A DNA stretch of 51,614 nt from Sphaerisporangium corydalis (GTDB lineage: Bacteria > Actinomycetota > Actinomycetes > Streptosporangiales > Streptosporangiaceae). The stretch lies in the NCBI RefSeq assembly GCF_025506355.1, contig NZ_JANZYP010000073.1:1-51614 (forward strand), read 5' to 3'. The notes below the pieces were generated by a model. The model did not search any database, was not told where the DNA came from, and saw only the letters and a list, made by a program, of their open reading frames with translations. The position numbers and the translations under genes were made by a program. Below are positions 8,440-16,856 of this stretch, one piece after another. Position 1 is the stretch's first letter. Each line of letters starts with the position of its first letter.

Positions 8440-9189
8440 TCAGCCGGCGAGGCGGCGCATGGAGCTGACCGACCAGCGCAGGGTGATCACGGCGAGCACC
8501 AGCATCAGCCCGAAGGCCAGCGGGATCGAGCCGTTGCCCAGGTCGCCGTTGAACAACGCCCGGCCCGCCTCGACCGTGTGGTAGAGCGGGTTGAAGTTGG
8601 CGACCGCCCGCATCCAGCCCGGCGCGAGCGACATCGGCAGCAGGATGCCGGTCAGCAGGATCAGCGGCAGCGCGAAGAGCTGCATGATCTGCGACATCCC
8701 GTTCTCGTCGCGCAGCGCCAGTGCCAGCCCGTACGACAGGCTGGAGGCGAACACGCCGGTCAGGGCCATCAGCAGGATCATCAGCGCGAGGCCGGGCGGG
8801 TTCGGCCGCATGCCCATGAGCAGGCCGAGCGCCGCGATCAGCAACGCCTGCGCGACGAGCACGATGACGTCGCGCAGGGTGCGGCCGAGCACGATGGCCG
8901 GGCGGCTGGCCGGGCTGACGGCGAGCCGTTCCAGGACGCCGCCGCGGATCTCACTGATCATGCCGAAGCCGACGAACAGCGATCCGAACAGCGCGATCAT
9001 CACCATCACACCGGGCGTGAACTGCTTCAGCGTCTCCGCCTGCGGCACGCCCGGGGTCGTCTTGGCCAGCAGCGGCGCGAACAGCAACATGTACAGGACC
9101 GGCTGCAGGATGCCGAACAGCGGCCAGACCGGGTTGCGTACGGTGTTCCTGAGCTCGTAGCCGAGGAACAGGGCGGTGTGTCTGAGCAC
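8440..9189 (-). CDS. ABC-2 type exporter permease (DrrB-like)
   Basis: A 249-residue integral membrane protein with about six hydrophobic segments and no ATPase domain. It begins MLRHTALFLGYELRNTVRNP, the short N-terminal leader of DrrB/daunorubicin-type permeases, and has the ABC-2 motif region ISEIRGGVLERLAVSPASR near residues 80-98. The GTG at 9189 has GGAG upstream. It follows its ATPase gene by 27 bases and probably forms the membrane half of the exporter. Family members expel drugs, lipids or antibiotics; the substrate here is not predictable. Confidence 0.88.
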   Translation of the reverse strand: MLRHTALFLGYELRNTVRNPVWPLFGILQPVLYMLLFAPLLAKTTPGVPQAETLKQFTPGVMVMIALFGSLFVGFGMISEIRGGVLERLAVSPASRPAIVLGRTLRDVIVLVAQALLIAALGLLMGMRPNPPGLALMILLMALTGVFASSLSYGLALALRDENGMSQIMQLFALPLILLTGILLPMSLAPGWMRAVANFNPLYHTVEAGRALFNGDLGNGSIPLAFGLMLVLAVITLRWSVSSMRRLAG

Positions 9190-9216
9190 GGGGACTCCAG
9201 GGGGTGGGGGAGGCGG

Positions 9217-10206
9217 TCAGGCGGCGTCGCGCAGGAAGCGCCCGGTCTTGTGCAGGAAGACGTCGTCGAGGGTGGCGCGGTCGAGGGCGATCGACTGGAT
9301 GACCAGGGCCCGCTCGGCGAGGGCGCGCAGCAGGTGGGGCAGGGCGTGCTCGCCGTCGTCGAGGTAGACGAGCAGCCGGTCGCCGTCCACGCGCGCCTCC
9401 CGGGCGTACGTCTGGGCCTCCAGCAGCTTCCTGACCTCCTCCAGGTCCGGGGCGTCGGCCGGCCTGCCGGTGTCGGCGGGGGTGAGGCGCAGCGTCACCA
9501 CGTCGCTCGCGACCTCGCGCTTGAGCGCGGCCGGAGTGCCCTCGGCGACGATGACCCCGTGGTCGACGATCGCGAGCCGGTCGCACAGCGCGTCGGCCTC
9601 GTCGAGGTAGTGCGTGCTGAGCAGCACGCTGGTGCCCGCGCTCCTCAGCAGCCGGATCTGGTCCCACAGGTTGGCGCGGTTCTGCGGGTCGAGGCCGGTG
9701 GTCGGCTCGTCCAGGAACAGCAGCGGTGGCCGGTGGACCAGCCCGAGCGCGATGGCGACGCGGCGCTTCTGCCCGCCGGACAGGGTGCGCGCCGGCCGGT
9801 CGGCGAACTCGGTGAGCTCGAAGGCGGTGAGCGTCTCCTCGACCCGGCCTGCGGCATCGGCCTTGGCGATGCCGTTGACGCGGGCGGCGAGCATGAGGTT
9901 GGCGCGGGGGCTGTTGAGCTCGTCGACGCCGCCGGCCTGGCTCACGTACCCGATGCGCTCGCGGATCGCGCGCGGGTCCCTGGCCAGGTCGCGCCCGGCG
10001 ACCGTCGCCGACCCGCCGGTGGGGGTGATCAGGGTGGAGAGCATCCTGATCGTGGTCGTCTTGCCCGCGCCGTTCGGCCCGAGCACGCCGAAGATCTCCC
10101 CGGTCTCGACGGACAGGTCGATGTCCCGGACGGCCTCCACCGTCTGGGTGCCCTTGCGGCTCCTGGTGGTGAAGGTCTTCTTCAGCCCGTGGGCTGTGAT
10201 GATCAC
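9217..10206 (-). CDS. ABC exporter ATPase (DrrA-like)
   Basis: A 329-residue ATPase: Walker A GPNGAGKTTT (about residues 43-52), Q-loop, signature LSGGQKRR, Walker B LLFLDEPTTGLDP and H-loop LLSTHYLDEAD. The ~100-residue C-terminal extension with LDRATLDDVFLHKTGR is typical of the daunorubicin-resistance DrrA subfamily. GTG start preceded by AAAGGA. It heads a two-gene operon with the permease and is divergent from an SDR gene across a 155-base gap that should contain both promoters. No regulator is adjacent. Confidence 0.9.
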   Translation of the reverse strand: MIITAHGLKKTFTTRSRKGTQTVEAVRDIDLSVETGEIFGVLGPNGAGKTTTIRMLSTLITPTGGSATVAGRDLARDPRAIRERIGYVSQAGGVDELNSPRANLMLAARVNGIAKADAAGRVEETLTAFELTEFADRPARTLSGGQKRRVAIALGLVHRPPLLFLDEPTTGLDPQNRANLWDQIRLLRSAGTSVLLSTHYLDEADALCDRLAIVDHGVIVAEGTPAALKREVASDVVTLRLTPADTGRPADAPDLEEVRKLLEAQTYAREARVDGDRLLVYLDDGEHALPHLLRALAERALVIQSIALDRATLDDVFLHKTGRFLRDAA

Positions 10207-10361
10207 GACGGGTGGTCCTTTCCTCAGGAGAGATCGACTCTGGACCCTCCATGCGCGGGAGGGTCAAACCCATTGATTCCGGAAGCTAGCCCTTTTCCGC
10301 ATTCCGGGTCGCCCGCTCCGTCCAGCCGATGTCACAGTCGCGCGACCCCTAAGGTGATCGC

Positions 10362-11051
10362 ATGAGTGGACGACCGATCGCGCTGATCACCGGAGGCTCC
10401 CGCGGGGTGGGGGCCGCCATCGCCAGGGCGCTCGCCCCGACGCACGACCTGCTGGTCGGCGGGCGCGAGAGCACCGCACTGCTGGAGATCTGCGACGAGC
10501 TGGGCGCGCGGCCGTGGCCGGTCGAGCTGACCGACGAGCGCGCGGTGGCCGAGGCCGCCGCCGACATCGACCGGCTCGACGTGCTGGTCCACAGCGCGGG
10601 CGTGGCCAGGCTCGGCTCGATCGCCGAGCTGCCGGTCCAAGTCTGGCGCGAGGCGTTCGAGGTGAACGTGACCGCGGTGGCCGGCCTCACCCGGCTGCTG
10701 CTGCCGGCCCTGCGCTCCGCCAGGGGCCACGTCGTCCTGATCAACTCCGGTTCGGGGAAGCGGGTCAGCCCGGGGTGGGCCGCCTACGCGGCGAGCAAGT
10801 TCGCGCTGCGGGCCTTCGCCGATGCCCTCCGCCAGGAGGAGTCGCCCGCGCTGCGCGTCACCACGGTCTATCCCGGGCGCGTCGACACCGACATGCAGCG
10901 GGCCGTGCGCGAGCACGAGGGCGGCGACTACGACCCCGCCGAGTTCCTCACGCCGGCCTCGGTGGCTCGCCTGGTCGTCGCCGCCGTGACGGCCACCGAC
11001 GACGCGCTCGTGACCGAGATCGAGGTCCGTCCCGCGGGCCCGGTCCGCTGA
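10362..11051 (+). CDS. Short-chain dehydrogenase/reductase
   Basis: A 229-residue classical SDR, soluble and NAD(P)-dependent. The Rossmann glycine motif is TGGSRGVG (about residues 10-17). The NNAG-equivalent is HSAG, and the catalytic set is Ser in INSGSGKR with Tyr-x-x-x-Lys in YAASK (about 141-145). YPGRVDTDM follows the active site. An Arg/Gly-rich cofactor loop (GGRES near residue 35) suggests NADP preference. Length is normal. It stands alone between the DrrAB-type exporter and the sigma factor gene, so the substrate is unknown. Confidence 0.85.
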   Translation: MSGRPIALITGGSRGVGAAIARALAPTHDLLVGGRESTALLEICDELGARPWPVELTDERAVAEAAADIDRLDVLVHSAGVARLGSIAELPVQVWREAFEVNVTAVAGLTRLLLPALRSARGHVVLINSGSGKRVSPGWAAYAASKFALRAFADALRQEESPALRVTTVYPGRVDTDMQRAVREHEGGDYDPAEFLTPASVARLVVAAVTATDDALVTEIEVRPAGPVR

Positions 11052-11164
11052 GATCCGGATCGTGGAGAAGGCCCGGGCGGCTTTGGTGAATGGATCACCC
11101 TGAGCTGTTTCCTGCCTTTAAGCTGCGTTTTCGGGAAACGACCCTGAGGCTCTGAGAAGCGAAC

Positions 11165-11180
11165 TCCTCCTTAAGGAGGA
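11165..11180. promoter_or_regulatory. 16 bp perfect palindrome in the sigma factor leader
   Basis: TCCTCCTTAAGGAGGA is fully self-complementary, 166 bases before the chosen start of the sigma factor gene. It could be an operator. The right half also resembles a strong ribosome site (AAGGAGG), but no start codon with a long frame follows it. Nothing else in 11052-11346 is recognisable. Confidence 0.45.
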
Positions 11181-11346
11181 CGTTCGAAACCATTCTCCGG
11201 TCGTATCTCTTTTGGGAATCTTTGCCGTGGACCGGACGTTGATCCGGGCAGTAGAGGGGGAGAGGACGCAGGTCCGGCACGACGGCCGGAAGGGCGGACT
11301 CCACCCGCACACCAGGGCGGGCGCGGCGAGACGAGGTGCCATAAGA

Positions 11347-12288
11347 ATGGCAAGGCCGACGGGGAATCGGACGCAGGATCAGCAGGTGGCCGACAGAGAT
11401 CTGCTCGGCACCTACCTGGCCGAGATCGGGCGGGTGCCACTGCTGAGCGCGGACCAGGAGGTCGAGCTCGCCAAGCGCATCGAGGCGGGCCTGTTCGCGG
11501 AGCAGCTCCTGGACGGCGGGGAGCCGGAACCCAAGGCCTCCGACGCCCTCGACGAGGAGCTCGAGCGGGTGGCGGTGTCCGGGCAGCGGGCCAAGGACGA
11601 GTTCATCCAGGCGAACCTGCGGCTGGTCGTCGCGGTGGCCAGGAAGTACTCCGGCAGGGGGATGCCGCTGATCGACCTGGTCCAGGAGGGGAACCTGGGC
11701 CTGGTGCGCGCCGTGGAGAAGTTCGACTACCGCAGGGGCTACAAGTTCTCGACCTACGCCACGTGGTGGATCCGCCAGTCGGTGGGCCGTGCCATCCACG
11801 AGCAGGCCAGGCCGGTGCGCCTGCCGACCCACGCGGGCGAGCAGATGACCCGCCTGATGCGGGTCCGCCGCGACATGATGGCCGAGCTCGACACCGAGCC
11901 GACCGACGCCGACCTCGCCACCGTCCTCGACCTGCCGATCGAGCGGGTACGCGAGCTGCGCCGCTGGGCGTCCGACCCGGTGTCGCTGCAGCTCGGCGTG
12001 GGCGACGAGGACGAGACCGAGCTGGGCGACATGATCGCCGACGACACCTGGGCCAACCCCGAGCAGCAGGCGATGGACACCCTCGAACGCGAGCGGCTCG
12101 ACGACTGGCTGCTCGGGCTCGAAGGCCAGACCCGGGAAATGTTGCGCTGGCGTTACGGTCTGGTCGACGGGCGCGAGCACACCCTCACCGAGGTCGGCGA
12201 GCGGTACGGAATCGGCCGTGACCGGGCACGACGCATCGAGCGTGACGCCCTCGCCCGGCTGCGGAAGCTCGCGCACGCCGCGGCCTGA
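11347..12288 (+). CDS. Group 2 RNA polymerase sigma-70 factor
   Basis: A 313-residue sigma factor that directs RNA polymerase to promoters. Region 1.2 begins at DLLGTYLAEIGRVPLLS. Region 2 contains FIQANLRLVVAVARKY, DLVQEGNLGLVRAVEKFDY and the region 2.3/2.4 signature GYKFSTYATWWIRQSVGRAI. Region 4 contains LTEVGERYGIGRDRARRIE near the end. This is the RpoD/HrdB lineage but lacks region 1.1 and is too short for the housekeeping factor, so group 2 (HrdD/SigB-like in mycobacterial usage). An in-frame upstream extension to about 11212 is open but not family-like, so I chose the ATG at 11347. No anti-sigma gene is adjacent. Confidence 0.85.
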   Translation: MARPTGNRTQDQQVADRDLLGTYLAEIGRVPLLSADQEVELAKRIEAGLFAEQLLDGGEPEPKASDALDEELERVAVSGQRAKDEFIQANLRLVVAVARKYSGRGMPLIDLVQEGNLGLVRAVEKFDYRRGYKFSTYATWWIRQSVGRAIHEQARPVRLPTHAGEQMTRLMRVRRDMMAELDTEPTDADLATVLDLPIERVRELRRWASDPVSLQLGVGDEDETELGDMIADDTWANPEQQAMDTLERERLDDWLLGLEGQTREMLRWRYGLVDGREHTLTEVGERYGIGRDRARRIERDALARLRKLAHAAA

Positions 12289-12459
12289 CGGCTAGCGGCA
12301 CGGGTGATCGGCCCCCTTTTTCGGGCATTTCACCCTTTTCGGCGGAGGGACGCGTGTGGCCTCCCTCCGCATGACCGCAGGTCGTGACACGGGTCAGCCG
12401 TATCATGACCGTTCTCACACCCCTGAGGTACGCGGTTGAGGACGTACCGATAGCTCTTG

Positions 12460-12539
12460 GTAGCCCCTCCGAAACATGGCCGAAACATCGTGCCAGCGAG
12501 TTTCACGTACGTGAAACACGCCAGGTCAAGACCTGAAAC
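12460..12539 (+). promoter_or_regulatory. Candidate GlnR binding region upstream of amtB
   Basis: Actinobacterial GlnR recognises gTnAC-n6-GaAAC units repeated every 22 bp. Here GAAAC occurs at 12513-12517 and 12535-12539, exactly 22 bp apart; the first has TTCAC at the expected n6 distance. A second set upstream reads GTAGC-n6-GAAAC-n6-GAAAC (12460-12486). The first GAAAC also forms one arm of the perfect palindrome GTTTCACGTACGTGAAAC (12500-12517). Matches to the GTnAC halves are imperfect. The rest of the 364-base gap 12289-12652 shows no gene. Confidence 0.6.
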
Positions 12540-12652
12540 GGCAGAAGAACACGCTTTCGCCCAACGTCAGTGCGCAGCCGGTCAACGAAGCCCTGGAGCG
12601 CCCACTGCGGGAGAAACCGGCCACACGCCATTTGTAAGGAGGGTCGCATCGA

Positions 12653-13966
12653 ATGAAGATCGATAGCGGCACTACAGCCTGGATGCTCGCGGCCACCGCA
12701 TTGGTGCTGCTGATGACCCCAGGTCTCGCGTTCTTCTACGGAGGCATGACCAGGGCCAAGAGTGTCCTGAACATGATGATGATGTCGTTCGCCAGCATCA
12801 TCACGGTGACGATCGCATGGGTGATCTACGGTCACTCGCTGGCGTTCACCAACAATGGCAACAGCTTTCTCGACAAGTTCGTCGGCGGGCTGGACGCCCT
12901 AGGCCTGCAGAGTCTGGTGGACACCGCCACCAAGGACGATGGCACGGGCATGCCGAGCCTGGTGTTCTCCGCCTTCCAGCTCACCTTCGCCATCATCACC
13001 GTGGCCCTGATCAGCGGCGCCATCGCCGACCGCGCCAAGTTCGGCGCGTGGGTCGTCTTCAGCGTCATCTGGGCCACGATCGTCTACTTCCCGGTGGCGC
13101 ACTGGGTCTGGCAGACCGGCGGATGGCTGAACTCGCTCGGTATCGAGGACTTCGCCGGCGGTACCGTCGTGCACGTCAACGCCGGTGCCGCGGGTCTGGC
13201 GCTCGCCTTGGTGCTCGGCAAGCGCACCGGCTGGCGCAAGGACCCCATGCGCCCGCACAACCTGACATTGGTCCTGCTTGGCGTCGGCCTCCTGTGGTTC
13301 GGCTGGTTCGGCTTCAACGCCGGCTCCGAGCTCGCGGTTGACGGCACCGCCGGTCTGGCCTTCATGAACACCCAGATCGCCACCGCGGTGGCGGCCGGCG
13401 CCTGGATCCTGGTCGAGAAGCTCCGCGACGGGCACTCCACGACCCTCGGCGTCGCCTCCGGCGCGGTCGCCGGTCTGGTCGCCATCACCCCGGCCTGTGG
13501 CTTCGTCGACCCCTGGGCCGCGATCGTCATCGGCGCCATCGCCGGCACGGTCTGCGCCTACGCGGTGGGCCTCAAGTACAAGCTCGGCTACGACGACTCG
13601 CTCGACGTGGTCGGCGTCCACCTCGTCGGTGGCGCGTTCGGCGCGATCTCGCTCGGCTTCTTCGCCGCCTACCCATTCCTGGACCAGCAGGGCAAGGGAC
13701 TGTTCTACGGTGGAGGCCTGAAGCAGCTAGGGCTTCAGATCCTCGGCCCGGTGGTCGTCGGCCTCTACTCGTTCGTCCTCGCCTACATCATCGGCAAGAT
13801 CATTGACAAGACGATGGGCTTCAGGGTCACCGAAGAGGACGAGGTCACCGGCGTCGACATCACCACCCACGCCGAGACCGGATACGACCTCGGCTCCGTC
13901 CACGCGTCGGGCGTCGCCGCGGTGAACGGTCCTGTCCAATCAGTGACGAAGAAGGTAGACGCATGA
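12653..13966 (+). CDS. amtB: Ammonium transporter AmtB
   Basis: A 437-residue Amt/MEP/Rh channel protein with eleven expected membrane helices, carrying ammonium inward under nitrogen limitation. Family features are the N-terminal MTPGLAFFYGGMTRAKSVLN, the first pore histidine in GGTVVHVNAG (about residue 174) and the second in VGVHLVGGAFG (about residue 323). The cytoplasmic C-terminal tail, which contacts PII, includes KTMGFRVTEEDEVTGVD. The start is preceded by AAGGAGG. Stop and glnK start overlap as ATGA. The gene is very likely activated by GlnR through the half-sites upstream. Confidence 0.97.
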   Translation: MKIDSGTTAWMLAATALVLLMTPGLAFFYGGMTRAKSVLNMMMMSFASIITVTIAWVIYGHSLAFTNNGNSFLDKFVGGLDALGLQSLVDTATKDDGTGMPSLVFSAFQLTFAIITVALISGAIADRAKFGAWVVFSVIWATIVYFPVAHWVWQTGGWLNSLGIEDFAGGTVVHVNAGAAGLALALVLGKRTGWRKDPMRPHNLTLVLLGVGLLWFGWFGFNAGSELAVDGTAGLAFMNTQIATAVAAGAWILVEKLRDGHSTTLGVASGAVAGLVAITPACGFVDPWAAIVIGAIAGTVCAYAVGLKYKLGYDDSLDVVGVHLVGGAFGAISLGFFAAYPFLDQQGKGLFYGGGLKQLGLQILGPVVVGLYSFVLAYIIGKIIDKTMGFRVTEEDEVTGVDITTHAETGYDLGSVHASGVAAVNGPVQSVTKKVDA

Positions 13967-14301
13967 GGCTCATCACAGCGGTGATCAAGCCCTTCAAGCT
14001 CGACGACGTCAAGGCCGCTCTGGAGCAGTTCGGCGTCAAAGGCATGACGGTCAGCGAGACCAGCGGCTACGGCCGCCAGCGCGGCCACACCGAGGTCTAC
14101 CGGGGAGCCGAGTACCAGGTCGACCTGGTGCCCAAGGTCCGGGTGGAGGTGCTCGCCGAGGAGGAGGACGCCGAGGACGTCATCGACGTCATCGTCAAGG
14201 CCGCCCAGACGGGCAAGATCGGTGACGGCAAGGTCTGGTCGGTCCCCGTGGAAACCGTGATCAGGGTTCGCACGGGAGAACGCGGACCGGAGGCCCTCTA
14301 A
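13963..14301 (+). CDS. glnK: Nitrogen regulatory protein PII
   Basis: A 112-residue PII signal protein, trimeric in known relatives, that senses 2-oxoglutarate/ATP/ADP and gates AmtB. It begins MRLITAVIKPFKLDDVKAAL. The T-loop RGAEYQVDLVPK carries Tyr51, which is uridylylated in enterics and adenylylated in studied actinomycetes. The C-terminal signature TGKIGDGKVWSVPVE is intact. It overlaps amtB by four bases and is followed after four bases by glnD, whose product modifies Tyr51. The amtB neighbour supports the name glnK over glnB. Confidence 0.96.
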   Translation: MRLITAVIKPFKLDDVKAALEQFGVKGMTVSETSGYGRQRGHTEVYRGAEYQVDLVPKVRVEVLAEEEDAEDVIDVIVKAAQTGKIGDGKVWSVPVETVIRVRTGERGPEAL

Positions 14302-14305
14302 CCGG

Positions 14306-16669
14306 ATGATGAGAGGCGACGCTCGCTCATATGCCGCGGCCCGCAAGGAGCGGGCCGCGGACATCGACCGCTGGCTGGCCGACCTCTTCCGCACGGCTGT
14401 TCCGCAGCCGTTCGGATGGGAAGGCCGGAACGCGCCCGGGGGGGCCAAGAGTGGGTTCGCGTCCGGTGAGGATCGCGGCGCCGGGGCTCCGGCGACGGGG
14501 CCCGGCGCCCCAGGGGCGGGGAACGGTGCGGCCTTCGCCGGCACCGGCGTCGCCCTGGTCGCGGTGGGCAGCCTGGGGCGGGGAGAACTCGCCCCGGGCA
14601 GTGACCTCGACCTGGTTCTCCTGCACAACGGCCAGGACGATGTCGCCCGCATCGCCGACCGTATCTGGTACCCCATCTGGGACTCGGGCCTCGGGCTCGA
14701 CCACTCGGTCCGCACGGTCGACGAGGTCACCAAGGTCGCCCGCGAGGACCTCAAGGCCGTGCTCGGCCTCATCCAGGCCCGGCACGTCACCGGTGACCCC
14801 GAGCTGACCAGGGCGGCCCGTGAGGCCGTGCTCGCGGAATGGCGCTCCGACTCGCGCCGCAGGCTCGGGGAGCTGCGCGAGGCGGCCGACAAGCGCGCCG
14901 AGTCCTCAGGCGAGCTGGCCTTCCTGCTCGAACCCGACCTCAAGGACTCCCGTGGCGGGATCCGCGACGTGCAGGCCATGCAGGCCGTCGCCGCCGCCTG
15001 GGTCGCCTCGGCCCCCGGTCCCCGGGTGCGCGAGGCCTACGAGTTCCTGCTGGACGTCCGGCACGGGCTCCACCTGGTCACCGCACGCGGGGCCGACCGT
15101 CTGGTGCTCCAGGAACAGGACGCCGTGGCCGCCGCGCTCGGCCTGCTGGACGCCGAGGCGCTGATGCGCCGCCTGGCCGAGGCCGGCCGCACGATCGCGC
15201 ACTCCTTCGACGCCACCTGGCGCACGGTGGACCGCCTGCTGTCGGGCCCCGCCCCCCGGGGCCGGCGCCCGCTGGCCGACGGGGTGGTGGAGCACGGCGG
15301 CGAGGTGGTCCTGGCCCGCGGCGTCAACCCCAAGGACGATCCGATCCTGGTGCTCAGGGCCGCCGCCGCGGCGGCCGAGGCGGGCCTGCCGATGGCCCCC
15401 GCCACGGTCACGCTGCTCGCGGCCCAGTCGCCGGCGCTGCCGGTGCCCTGGCCCGACGAGGCCCGCGACGCGCTGGTGGCGCTGCTCGGCGCCGGGCGCG
15501 CGGCCGTGCCCGTGTGGGAGGAGCTCGACCAGGCCGGCATCATCGTCCGGCTCATCCCCGACTGGGAGCGCGTGCGGCACCGCCCGCAGCGCAACCCCGT
15601 CCACCGCTTCACGGTCGACCGCCACCTCATCGAGACGGCGGCGGGGTCGGCGTCGTTCACCCGCGAGGTGTCCAGACCCGACCTGCTGCTCATCTCGGCC
15701 CTGCTGCACGACGTCGGCAAGGGCTGGCCGGGCGACCACTCCACCACCGGCGAGATCGTCGCCAGGGACATCGGCGCCCGCATGGGCCTGGTCCCCGCCG
15801 ACGTGGACACGCTGGCCACCGTCGTCCGCCACCACCTGCTGCTCCCCGAGACCGCCACCCGGCGCGACCTCGACGACCCGGTGACGATCTCGCGCGTCGC
15901 CGAGGCGGTCGGCTCGCGCGAGGTGCTCGAACTGCTGGCCGCGCTCGCGGTCGCCGACGGCAACGCCACCGGCCCGGCCGCCTGGAACACCTGGAAGGCC
16001 TCCCTGGTCTCCGAGCTGGTGCGCAGGGTGCGCTCGGTGCTGTCGGGCAGCCCGCCCGCCCCCGCGCCGTCGCTGTCGCCGCAGCAGGCGTCGCTGGCCA
16101 GGCACGGCGGCGGGGCGATCCGCGTCAACGGCGGCGCGGTCACCGTCGTGGCGCCGGACCGGCCGGGCCTGCTCTGGCGGGCGGCCGGCGTGCTCGCGGC
16201 GCACCGCATGGTCGTGCGCGCCGCCTCGGCGGCCTCGGCCTCCTCCACGGCGGTCATCGAGTTCTCGGTCGTCCCGGAGTACGGCACGCCGCCGGACCCG
16301 GCGACGCTGGAGGCCGATCTGCGCCTGGTGCTGGCGGGCCGCCTGGACATCGAGCAGCGCCTCGCCCGGCGTACGCGGTCGATGCGGCCGGCCAGGGTGC
16401 CGGTGGCCCCGCCACGGGTCAGCCTGGTCGACGACGCCTCCCAGACGGCGACCGTCGTCGAGGTGCGCGCCCATGATCGTCCAGGGCTTCTGTGGCGCAT
16501 CGGCCGTGCTTTCGGCGAGTGCAACCTTGACGTCCGGGCGGCGCGCGTGGAGACTCTCGGCGCGGAGGCGGTCGACGTCTTCTATGTCGTGGACCGGGCC
16601 GGTCGGCCCCTCACCGACGCCGCGCAGCGCACACAGGTCCGCGAGCACGTCCTGTCCGCCCTGCGCTGA
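14306..16669 (+). CDS. glnD: PII nucleotidyltransferase/deadenylylating enzyme GlnD
   Basis: A 787-residue bifunctional enzyme that attaches and removes a nucleotide on PII in response to nitrogen state. The nucleotidyltransferase domain has VGSLGRGELAPGSDLDL (catalytic D100 and D102). The HD hydrolase domain has ALLHDVGKGWPGDHS near residue 468. Two ACT domains follow, starting near residues 612 and 716 (each with DRPGLLWR). Two successive ATGs give MM at the start; four bases separate it from glnK. Oddity: a Gly/Ala/Pro-rich stretch of about 35 residues (about 43-78) interrupts the region just before the nucleotidyltransferase motif. Confidence 0.95.
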   Translation: MMRGDARSYAAARKERAADIDRWLADLFRTAVPQPFGWEGRNAPGGAKSGFASGEDRGAGAPATGPGAPGAGNGAAFAGTGVALVAVGSLGRGELAPGSDLDLVLLHNGQDDVARIADRIWYPIWDSGLGLDHSVRTVDEVTKVAREDLKAVLGLIQARHVTGDPELTRAAREAVLAEWRSDSRRRLGELREAADKRAESSGELAFLLEPDLKDSRGGIRDVQAMQAVAAAWVASAPGPRVREAYEFLLDVRHGLHLVTARGADRLVLQEQDAVAAALGLLDAEALMRRLAEAGRTIAHSFDATWRTVDRLLSGPAPRGRRPLADGVVEHGGEVVLARGVNPKDDPILVLRAAAAAAEAGLPMAPATVTLLAAQSPALPVPWPDEARDALVALLGAGRAAVPVWEELDQAGIIVRLIPDWERVRHRPQRNPVHRFTVDRHLIETAAGSASFTREVSRPDLLLISALLHDVGKGWPGDHSTTGEIVARDIGARMGLVPADVDTLATVVRHHLLLPETATRRDLDDPVTISRVAEAVGSREVLELLAALAVADGNATGPAAWNTWKASLVSELVRRVRSVLSGSPPAPAPSLSPQQASLARHGGGAIRVNGGAVTVVAPDRPGLLWRAAGVLAAHRMVVRAASAASASSTAVIEFSVVPEYGTPPDPATLEADLRLVLAGRLDIEQRLARRTRSMRPARVPVAPPRVSLVDDASQTATVVEVRAHDRPGLLWRIGRAFGECNLDVRAARVETLGAEAVDVFYVVDRAGRPLTDAAQRTQVREHVLSALR

Positions 16670-16856
16670 TGACGCCCGCCCCGCGCTGATCTTCGCAGGC
16701 CAGAGGGGGCTCCGTAGCTCCGGGATTCATAACAATTACGTTCAGTGTTGCGGATCTGGTCTCGGCATAGGTGACCTTGTGGTCGAATTGTGCCCGCTTA
16801 TGTACTTATCAGCCATGCCGTCATCCACGCATGGAAGATAGCGGGGGAGTGGCGCG

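Noticed and set aside
8404..10365. 653-codon plus-strand frame over the DrrAB-like genes
   Set aside because: Arg/Gln/His-rich antisense by-product of two well-supported ABC genes.
11212..11346. N-terminal extension of the sigma factor
   Set aside because: Residues before the ATG at 11347 do not resemble sigma region 1 and the palindrome and leader lie just upstream.
12289..12350. Terminator after the sigma factor gene (GGGTGA ... TCACCC)
   Set aside because: Only a 6 bp stem with a loop of over 20 bases; too weak to report.
15037..16648. Very long antisense frames over glnD (and similar ones over sigma, kinase, ffh and cvn genes)
   Set aside because: They mirror genes with clear family motifs; high third-position GC leaves long open frames on the opposite strand.
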